From Chlamydiota bacterium (GTDB taxonomy: Bacteria; Chlamydiota; Chlamydiia; Chlamydiales; Simkaniaceae): DNA of 11,487 bases. Below the pieces are notes generated by a model. The model had not been told where the DNA came from and did no database searches. It was given only the letters and a program-made list of their open reading frames with translations. The stretch spans positions 1 to 11,487 of the forward strand of contig JAKQGT010000184.1 of the NCBI GenBank assembly GCA_029556005.1, given 5' to 3'. This document shows, in pieces, positions 6,444 through 11,487 of this stretch (position 1 is the stretch's first letter; each line of letters starts with the position of its first letter). The translations under genes and the position numbers were made by a program.

Positions 6444-7281
6444 ATGCGCGGATGCCTGGCAATTGAGGAAAAGGGGCTAAAAGGCGGGTGCGGTAAATAT
6501 AGGGAATTTGAAAAAAAGAGCTCATGGCATCATGAGCAGAGTGGAGATAAGTAAGAATCTGCTCTTTTTGTGAAAATTCCAGTGCTTGTGATTCTTTAAT
6601 CTCCCTCTTCATCGCTTTAAACTGTTCCGTAACCAGATACATCGATTGGGGAGATTCTTGAAGAAAAATTTGAAAAACAGATTCAGCATTCTTAATCCGT
6701 TTTAAAAGGGGTCCTACTCGACTATCTTCTGAATCAGGAATCTGACTCTTTTTTGAAAATTGATAGGCAAAACGGGCTGCGTCTTCTTTAAATGTTCTCA
6801 ATTTATTGCGATCATGATCGTTTAAATGGAGACCAGGAAAAGGCTCAAACTGACCAATCCGGTAATAGATTCTATTGAAAATTTCAGGGGGGCCTTGATA
6901 AGCCTCATTAGAAAATTCCATCACACATTGCTGGCCAACCAAATACCCATCTACATAGTTAAGATAATAAATCGATCCAATGATGCTAAAGAAGAAGAAC
7001 GTGATCTGTTGAAAAGGATAAACAAAAAAATGGCGATCCGAAATTTTCCAAAACAACTCTTCATCTAATTCTCCCTTCACTCCACTCAAAACAATATGGG
7101 CTACCCCCACTACAATATCTGCAACAATGCAGAAAGGAGTCATTAAAAGTGTCAGAGGAAAAATGACCTTCCCCCAAAAATCTTCACCCCGCGTGTTTTG
7201 ATGCAATTCCCGTTGAACAGCCGTGGAAAGATGACTTTCCATCCATTGAAAAGCGGATGTTGTGGGAAGATATACCGACAT
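6442..7281 (-). CDS. Hypothetical membrane protein with two N-terminal transmembrane segments
   Basis: 279 residues from the ATG at 7281; family not recognised. Two hydrophobic stretches lie in the first 110 residues: about 39-67 (VIFPLTLLMTPFCIVADIVV onward) and about 86-108 (FVYPFQQITFFFFSIIGSIYYL). The remaining 170 residues are charged, mainly helical and probably soluble, with many Lys/Glu/Gln. No enzymatic motif is visible. A TTG codon at 7302 could extend it by seven residues, but a candidate promoter at 7306-7333 would start transcription close to that codon, so ATG 7281 is preferred; neither start has a clear Shine-Dalgarno. The gene is divergent from dnaB and convergent with tRNA-Ser, ending inside its terminator T tract. 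Its function is unknown; the layout (two membrane helices then a cytosolic domain) recalls lineage-specific chlamydial membrane proteins, an inference only. Confidence 0.78.
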   Translation of the reverse strand: MSVYLPTTSAFQWMESHLSTAVQRELHQNTRGEDFWGKVIFPLTLLMTPFCIVADIVVGVAHIVLSGVKGELDEELFWKISDRHFFVYPFQQITFFFFSIIGSIYYLNYVDGYLVGQQCVMEFSNEAYQGPPEIFNRIYYRIGQFEPFPGLHLNDHDRNKLRTFKEDAARFAYQFSKKSQIPDSEDSRVGPLLKRIKNAESVFQIFLQESPQSMYLVTEQFKAMKREIKESQALEFSQKEQILTYLHSAHDAMSSFFQIPYIYRTRLLAPFPQLPGIRA

Positions 7282-7296
7282 GCTATCTAGTGTTTT

Positions 7297-7334
7297 TTGC
7301 AAAAGATGATACTTGCAAATTTAAAAAATGCAAA
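7297..7334. promoter_or_regulatory. Three phased TGCAAA motifs upstream of dnaB
   Basis: TGCAAA occurs at 7298-7303, 7314-7319 and 7329-7334, start-to-start spacing 16 and 15 bases; the first two are preceded by T, giving TTGCAAA. They fill the divergent region between dnaB and the membrane protein gene. They could be protein-binding sites or chance in AT-rich DNA. Confidence 0.35.
7306..7333 (-). promoter_or_regulatory. Candidate promoter for the 6442-7281 gene
   Basis: On the minus strand TTGCAT (7333-7328) and TATCAT (7311-7306) are 16 bases apart. The -10 box matches consensus at five of six positions, the -35 at three. Transcription would start near 7299, about 18 bases before the ATG at 7281. 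Confidence 0.3.
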
Positions 7335-7344
7335 GGCATTTTTT
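7323..7344. repeat. Perfect 9-base inverted repeat before dnaB
   Basis: AAAAAATGC (7323-7331) and GCATTTTTT (7336-7344) around AAAG. In either orientation it forms a hairpin ending in U residues, but only three of nine pairs are G-C or next to them, so it is weak as a terminator. It covers an in-frame ATG at 7328 that is unlikely to be the dnaB start. Confidence 0.55.
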
Positions 7345-7387
7345 CTCCGGTTGCCTAAGATTTTTAGAGATGCTAAATTGGGGACTT

Positions 7388-8827
7388 ATGGCAGAAAAAG
7401 AAAAAGCTAAAGTTAAAGTTGCGCCTAACTCAAAAGAATCTGAGATGATGGTTCTTGGGTGTATGCTCACCAAAGTCAATAGCTTAAATGTTGCAGCAGA
7501 TGCCCTTTATGCCCAAGACTTTTATTACACAGAACATCAAATCATCTTCGATGTTTTAAAAGCTCTGTTTAAAAGTGACAAGCCTGCAGATATTCATTTA
7601 GTTGCAGAGGAGCTGAAAAGAGTCGAGAAGCTGGAATCTATCGGGGGAGTGGGATATCTGACAACTCTTGCCCAGTATGCAGGAACATCTGCATACATAG
7701 AAGAATATGTCGAGCTTATCAAGAACAAATCGATCTTAAGACGGATGATTTATGCCGCTCAAGAGATTGAAAAAGGAGCCCTTGAAGAACCCTCTGATGT
7801 TCATGGAGCTCTTGATGATGCACAAGCGACCTTTTTTGCTATTTCCCAGCAGACAAATGCAACTGCTGGAAAACATATCAAAGACATTATCTCCGGGGTA
7901 AAAGCAGAATCGGGTCTCCCCTATCTGAAAGAATTGGAAGGGCGACAAGAGGCCTATCTAGAAAAAGGAGAAGATGCCCTAGCCTTCACCGGCGTTCCCA
8001 CGGGGTTTAGTGATCTTGATAAAATCATCAATGGCCTTGCCGCTTCAAATCTTATCATTCTAGCTGGACGTCCGGGGATGGGTAAAACCGCTTTTGCCCT
8101 CAATGTTGCAGAACATGTCGCCTTTAACCATAAAATGCCTGTCGGAATTTTCTCCCTTGAGATGAGCGCAGAGCAACTTTTACACCGGATGATTTGTTCT
8201 CAATCAGAAGTAGAATCTTCAAAAATTCAAACGGGTTCTCTCAATGGAGCAGAGTTCCAGCGTGTTGTAGAATCGATTAACTCGATGCAAAAAACTTCCC
8301 TGATTATCGATGATCAACCCGGGCTAAAAATTACTGATCTACGGGCAAGAGCGCGTCGGATGAAAGAGGCCCATAATATCCAACTGCTTGTCATTGACTA
8401 CCTTCAGCTTTTGTCAGGATCGGGATCCTATTCCAATAGTGATAGTAGACAGCATGAAATTTCCGAAATTTCCCGCCTTCTTAAAAACTTAGCGCGCGAG
8501 CTGAATATTCCTGTCCTTTGCGGCTCTCAACTCTCTAGAAAAGTTGAAGAGCGCACCGGACACCGCCCTATGATGAGCGATCTCCGTGAATCAGGAGCGA
8601 TTGAGCAAGATGCAGATATTGTCATGTTTCTTCTAAGAAGAGAGTACTATGACCCTTACGATAAGCCCGGCCTCGCTGAAGTGATCATTGGAAAAAACCG
8701 CCATGGAAAGGTGGGTAGTATTGAAGTTGCCTACCGCAAAGAGTTTGCACAATTTGCCAACTACACACCTACGGATGAAACGGATAGTGATAACTCCGAG
8801 GCCTTTGAAGCTTTTTCTCCTAGATAG
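7388..8827 (+). CDS. dnaB: Replicative DNA helicase DnaB
   Basis: Hexameric 5'-3' helicase that unwinds DNA at the replication fork and binds primase. It has 479 residues from the ATG at 7388, matching the usual 450-480. The N-terminal domain occupies about residues 13-115 (KESEMMVLGCML, then YTEHQIIFDVL). After a linker, the RecA-like motor carries Walker A GRPGMGKT at 227-234 (K233, T234), FSLEMSAEQLLHRM, Walker B LLVIDYLQLL with D337, then the conserved CGSQLSRKVEER, MSDLRESGAIEQDAD and KNRHGKVG segments that bear the gamma-phosphate sensor and arginine finger. No intein interrupts it. In-frame ATGs at 7328 and 7370 would add 20 or six residues; 7388 is chosen because GGGGA sits just upstream and MAEKEKAK gives a normal N-terminus. 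The 3' end overlaps the convergent caspase-like gene by eight bases. Confidence 0.97.
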   Translation: MAEKEKAKVKVAPNSKESEMMVLGCMLTKVNSLNVAADALYAQDFYYTEHQIIFDVLKALFKSDKPADIHLVAEELKRVEKLESIGGVGYLTTLAQYAGTSAYIEEYVELIKNKSILRRMIYAAQEIEKGALEEPSDVHGALDDAQATFFAISQQTNATAGKHIKDIISGVKAESGLPYLKELEGRQEAYLEKGEDALAFTGVPTGFSDLDKIINGLAASNLIILAGRPGMGKTAFALNVAEHVAFNHKMPVGIFSLEMSAEQLLHRMICSQSEVESSKIQTGSLNGAEFQRVVESINSMQKTSLIIDDQPGLKITDLRARARRMKEAHNIQLLVIDYLQLLSGSGSYSNSDSRQHEISEISRLLKNLARELNIPVLCGSQLSRKVEERTGHRPMMSDLRESGAIEQDADIVMFLLRREYYDPYDKPGLAEVIIGKNRHGKVGSIEVAYRKEFAQFANYTPTDETDSDNSEAFEAFSPR

Positions 8828-9707
8828 TTGCTTGTCCTTGATATCTACTGAAAAGCCAAGCTCCCACGCCAATAACGGTCATCAACGTTCCCAAAATCAC
8901 TCCCCCTTTTACATAAGGGTTCATTCTTTGAGTTTGTCTCTGTGGATATTGAAAGGGGACCGCCTCTTGTTTCGTTAGCTCTTCTCCGTTCTGATAGACA
9001 ACCGGCATTGAGGGTATTAAGTTACGCTCGGCCGCTTGATACATGATCGAACTCACTACAGGTTTTCCCGTCTCATCTTCCTCAAACATAAAACCGGGCT
9101 CACACCGCGTCTCATACTGAGAAGCAAAAACTTTCGTTTGAGGCGCAGTTTTAGAAATCACCTTGGCTAGATTTGCATCAATACTTTTGTTACCCGTTAA
9201 GCAAGCATCTAATGCCACAATGGACTTTTCACTGAATAAAGAGGTTACCTGGGAAAAACCATTTTCCCTCTCATCAGGGGTTAAAGTCTCATCACAACTC
9301 ACCACTTTGCCCTCTTTCACTCTAATATCTTCTAATAAATGGGGAAGGCCATGCCCACTGATCACCAATAAGTCAACCTTCGAAGGATCCCCTTTGATAT
9401 GATCAAAAAATGCGCGATTGGATCTAAATACCTGTACGTCATATCCACATTTCTTCAAAATCTTGATATTCATCTTGCGATCTCTTTCCTCAGTTGCTCC
9501 AAAAAAAGCCTCATCACCCGTTTTGGCTTTGATCCAAAAGTAGGCCCTTTTTTTCTGAGAAGTCTCTGGTTGACTCTGAATGTGGCTACTTAATAGCTCA
9601 GTTAATTCAGTCTCTTGATTTTTAGGTAGTTGTAATTCTGGTCCCTCCATATCCCCTAAAGGGTCATGTGACACAGATGGTTGAGTTGGTAAAATATGAG
9701 TAGCCAT
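8820..9707 (-). CDS. Caspase-like (clan CD) cysteine peptidase candidate with C-terminal membrane anchor
   Basis: 295 residues. It carries the two sequence hallmarks of the caspase/metacaspase fold: a hydrophobic strand ending in SGHG (DLLVISGHG, catalytic His candidate H119) and a second strand ending in DACLTG (SIVALDACLTG, catalytic Cys candidate C169). Residues 1-50 are polar and Gln/Ser/Pro-rich without a signal peptide; 51-105 hold an alpha/beta segment leading to the first strand. A single hydrophobic helix at about 267-287 (GGVILGTLMTVIGVGAWLF) lies nine residues from the end, a tail-anchor topology. The ATG at 9707 is chosen because AGGGGA lies seven bases upstream; further upstream ATGs at 9725 and 9761 lack this. 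It is convergent with dnaB (eight-base overlap) and divergent from the Sel1/U-box-like gene. Peptidase activity and a host-directed or toxic role are inferences; the fold assignment rests on the two motifs only. Confidence 0.82.
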   Translation of the reverse strand: MATHILPTQPSVSHDPLGDMEGPELQLPKNQETELTELLSSHIQSQPETSQKKRAYFWIKAKTGDEAFFGATEERDRKMNIKILKKCGYDVQVFRSNRAFFDHIKGDPSKVDLLVISGHGLPHLLEDIRVKEGKVVSCDETLTPDERENGFSQVTSLFSEKSIVALDACLTGNKSIDANLAKVISKTAPQTKVFASQYETRCEPGFMFEEDETGKPVVSSIMYQAAERNLIPSMPVVYQNGEELTKQEAVPFQYPQRQTQRMNPYVKGGVILGTLMTVIGVGAWLFSRYQGQATI

Positions 9708-9714
9708 GATATTA

Positions 9715-9720
9715 TCCCCT
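9715..9720 (-). promoter_or_regulatory. Ribosome binding site of the caspase-like gene
   Basis: Minus-strand AGGGGA seven bases upstream of the ATG at 9707. It decides that start over ATG codons at 9725 and 9761. Confidence 0.6.
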
Positions 9721-9749
9721 TTCATCCCCGTGATGATTTTATGTTTTCT

Positions 9750-9758
9750 ATTATAACA
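9750..9758 (-). promoter_or_regulatory. Extended -10 promoter for the caspase-like gene
   Basis: Minus-strand TGTTATAAT is a perfect TGnTATAAT extended -10 element. It places the transcript start near 9743 and gives a leader of roughly 35 bases. No good -35 box is seen. The plus-strand gene at 9794 must use its own AT-rich promoter in the same 86-base gap, which I could not place. Confidence 0.5.
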
Positions 9759-9793
9759 CATTAAAATATTTATTTATACGAGAAGTTAAAAAA

Positions 9794-10591
9794 ATGAGTA
9801 TTTCAGAATCAAAATTAAAAGAAACAGAAATTTATTCTCTTTCTACATTGCAAGAACTTAGAGATCAAAGATTTAGGCTTGGATTTAAATTTTACGTGTT
9901 TGTTTTAAAAGAGTCGAACAGAACCTATCTCTTTGATGCTTCGAAGTATATAGAAAACTGTATCCGGAATCGTGGGCTCATTCGCAATCCCTACACCAGA
10001 ATTCCCACCACAGATTTTGAAATTCACGTTTCAACAATGGAATCTCCTGATTTTCAACTGTATATGACAAAAGAAACGCTCTTAACCTACCCGAATCACC
10101 TCCCCATTCATTGGAATGACCCAGATGTCCCCTTACAAGACCGTTTATCTCTGATGGTTAAATACGCTCAATTTTTTGAAAGAACCCACCCTCACCAAGC
10201 GCTTCAGACCTACATCGAAGCAGCAGCAGCGGGAAGTACTTATGCCAAAGTCTGGCTTGCCCAAAAGTATTCTAAGGAAAACAATAAAGAGTTGGCCGTT
10301 AAATATTTAAAGGATTGTCTTGAGGTGGAAGACCTCTCAACGAGCAATCTTTTGGCTTGTGCAACACTCTTAAGAAAGTTTCAAGAGTTCCCCCTTGCCC
10401 TCGAAGCCTATACCCTCGCAGCTAAAAGAGGGGATCAGTCTGCTATAGCGAGTGTGATTACCTACCTAGAAGCTGGCGCTCCGGGTATCGAAAGAGATGT
10501 GGAAGAAGCTGCAAAGTGGCGTGAGAAACTCCCCGAAGCGTGGCGCTCTTCTCCCATGCCCCTATTTTTTAAACATCTCATAGAGAGTTAA
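9794..10591 (+). CDS. Protein with degenerate U-box-like segment and Sel1-like helical repeats
   Basis: 265 residues, no signal peptide or membrane helix. Residues 34-78 run YVFVLKESNRTYLFDASKYI then ENCIRNRGLIRNPYTRIPTTDF. The order (hydrophobic start, Y-x-F-D-x-x-x-I helix, then N-P-x-T-R-x-P) matches the second half of U-box domains, whose E2-binding surface recruits ubiquitin-conjugating enzymes; the first half is shortened, so the domain is degenerate or only similar. Residues 118-245 hold alpha-helical repeats of Sel1/TPR type: ALQTYIEAAAAGSTYAKVWLA, then ELAVKYLKDCLE, then ALEAYTLAAKRGDQSAIASV with GAPGIERDVEEAAKWREKL. These scaffold protein interactions. A weak GAGAAG lies eight bases before the ATG, and the first 100 bases are AT-rich. 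It is divergent from the caspase-like gene. A eukaryote-directed role is inferred from architecture; a plain Sel1-like protein is the simplest alternative. Confidence 0.8.
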   Translation: MSISESKLKETEIYSLSTLQELRDQRFRLGFKFYVFVLKESNRTYLFDASKYIENCIRNRGLIRNPYTRIPTTDFEIHVSTMESPDFQLYMTKETLLTYPNHLPIHWNDPDVPLQDRLSLMVKYAQFFERTHPHQALQTYIEAAAAGSTYAKVWLAQKYSKENNKELAVKYLKDCLEVEDLSTSNLLACATLLRKFQEFPLALEAYTLAAKRGDQSAIASVITYLEAGAPGIERDVEEAAKWREKLPEAWRSSPMPLFFKHLIES

Positions 10592-10607
10592 TCCAGAATT
10601 CGCGTTA
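10576..10607 (-). repeat. Copy 2 of a 32-base gene-end repeat (inverted)
   Basis: Read on the minus strand it begins TAACGCGAATTC and ends TCTATGAGA, matching 6169-6200 at 27 of 32 positions. It starts one base after the stop codon (10611-10609) of the DUF4396-like gene and, on the other strand, overlaps the last five codons and stop of the Sel1-like gene. It occupies most of the 17-base gap between these convergent genes, where no ordinary terminator is seen. Confidence 0.7.
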
Positions 10608-10608
10608 C

Positions 10609-11421
10609 TTAATAGTAAGCTCCGATAATGGCAATGACAATTCCCACTGCAAGCCCACCTAGCGACCAGATGGCCATTTTATTGACTTGGGCTTGACTCA
10701 CTTCGGGCTCGCTATGATGGTGGTGATGCTCATCCATCGCCATTTCCCCATTTTTCACTTTTTTTTCTCCCTTACGCACGGTCATCATTCCATGTTTGAG
10801 TCCCTTGCTAACAAGCCACTGATTGATCGGATAAGCGACAAACCCTCCCACAATGGTTGCCAAGGACATCATCCCCCAAAAATGGAGGGAGGCAGGGCTC
10901 CGCGCTAAAGGATCGCGAACCCCCCAAATCACCATCACCGGAATCATCCCTGCCATGATCATATTCATCGAAAGCCATTCGGGATAAAAGCTATTTTTAA
11001 TCGCTTTTTCATAAGTTCCCCCCATCATCTTACGCATAAAAAGGGCCTGAAAAATCAGCAAGCCTGATACAAACCCTGCCAAATACTCTAAAAAAACCTC
11101 AGCAGCACGTGGAATTTCAAAAAAAGAGAGAAAAATTGCCATGATAATGATTCCGGTCGCATCTCCTGCTAAACAGTGCACCTCAGAACCCGTTGCTTGT
11201 TTCCAAGGCTTATCAACGAATTTTTCATGCATTCCGGGGATGGGTTCCCGACAGGTCATAAAATAGAAAAAAAGACCAACAGGTCCTGTATAGAGAACAA
11301 CAAGGGCCCAGCCCACTTTCATCACACCGGCTTCGGGAGTGTGTACAATCAAGTCATATACAACAAAAATAAACGAAAGGACTGTCAACACAGCCCATAA
11401 TAGCAAAGCACCCTCTAGCAT
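10609..11421 (-). CDS. DUF4396-like multi-pass membrane protein with histidine-rich loop
   Basis: 270 residues with about seven hydrophobic helices (roughly 5-25, 35-56, 88-103, 110-128, 148-167, 180-200, 248-269). The VHCLAGDATG motif at 81-90 (H82, C83, G86, D87), the GFVSGLLIFQ helix and the NQWLVSKGLKHGM segment at 200-211 are features I associate with DUF4396 membrane proteins; this call is from memory of the family and moderately sure. Between the last two helices lies a soluble loop containing five consecutive histidines (232-236) flanked by acidic residues, a likely metal-binding site. Met residues are abundant in the membrane region. This suggests metal transport or handling, but the substrate is unknown. 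No convincing Shine-Dalgarno precedes the ATG at 11421. The gene is convergent with the Sel1-like gene, 17 bases apart. Confidence 0.85.
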   Translation of the reverse strand: MLEGALLLWAVLTVLSFIFVVYDLIVHTPEAGVMKVGWALVVLYTGPVGLFFYFMTCREPIPGMHEKFVDKPWKQATGSEVHCLAGDATGIIIMAIFLSFFEIPRAAEVFLEYLAGFVSGLLIFQALFMRKMMGGTYEKAIKNSFYPEWLSMNMIMAGMIPVMVIWGVRDPLARSPASLHFWGMMSLATIVGGFVAYPINQWLVSKGLKHGMMTVRKGEKKVKNGEMAMDEHHHHHSEPEVSQAQVNKMAIWSLGGLAVGIVIAIIGAYY

Positions 11422-11452
11422 CCTATAGTCTTTGGTTGAGTATCATCTCTTC

Positions 11453-11482
11453 TTCATATGAAATTCTGGGCATTTTGTGCAA
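11453..11482 (-). promoter_or_regulatory. Candidate promoter for the DUF4396-like gene
   Basis: On the minus strand TTGCAC (11482-11477) and TATGAA (11458-11453) are 18 bases apart, placed about 30 bases before the ATG at 11421. Each box has four of six consensus bases. Confidence 0.35.
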
Positions 11483-11487
11483 AGGCG

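Noticed and set aside
7328-7387. N-terminal extension of DnaB from the ATG at 7328.
   Set aside because: That ATG sits in a perfect inverted repeat without a ribosome binding site, and the added 20 residues are unlike DnaB N-termini.
11458-11487. ATG followed by an open frame to the right edge reading MKFWAFCAKA, which could start a plus-strand gene with a signal peptide.
   Set aside because: Only ten codons are visible and no Shine-Dalgarno precedes it. It also coincides with the candidate promoter of the divergent gene.

Overview
The window most likely comes from the chromosome of a Chlamydiales bacterium, probably an environmental, chlamydia-like lineage rather than Chlamydia itself. This is inference from gene content and style: a mutL-pepP pair as I recall it from Chlamydia genomes, PepF and DnaB housekeeping genes, moderate base composition, and several lineage-style proteins of a kind common in amoeba-associated intracellular bacteria (a degenerate U-box-like/Sel1-like protein and a caspase-like protein with a C-terminal membrane anchor). 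No phage, transposase, integrase or CRISPR array is visible. No stretch longer than 300 bases lacks a gene.

Layout. Positions 1-2554 (minus strand) hold mutL followed by the start of an M24 Xaa-Pro aminopeptidase (pepP-like), which overlaps mutL by 38 bases and runs off the left edge. A compact divergent promoter region (2555-2618) separates this pair from a plus-strand operon of pepF (M3 oligoendopeptidase, 2619-4361) and a Nudix hydrolase with an N-terminal signal-like segment (4361-5158), joined by a one-base TAGTG overlap. After a C10 tract and a weak hairpin comes a membrane-anchored protein of unknown function (5242-6171), with two similar domains flanking a winged-helix-like centre. 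A tRNA-Ser(GCU) with a strong terminator follows (6317-6443). A minus-strand two-helix membrane protein (6442-7281) is divergent from the replicative helicase gene dnaB (7388-8827).

The right part (8820-11421) is the most accessory in character. A caspase-like His/Cys-dyad protein with a C-terminal transmembrane tail (minus strand) is divergent from a protein with a degenerate U-box-like segment and Sel1-like helical repeats (plus strand). A DUF4396-like multi-pass membrane protein with a five-histidine loop closes the window.

The clearest unexplained structure is a 32-base imperfect repeat (27 of 32 identical, no gaps) lying at the 3' end of two unrelated genes, at 6169-6200 and, inverted, at 10576-10607. 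In each case it starts at or four bases after the start of the stop codon of the gene read in the same direction. Other points worth following are the caspase-like and U-box-like pair as candidate host-directed factors, the exported-looking Nudix enzyme, the internal domain duplication in the 5242-6171 protein, and the degenerate endonuclease motifs of MutL.
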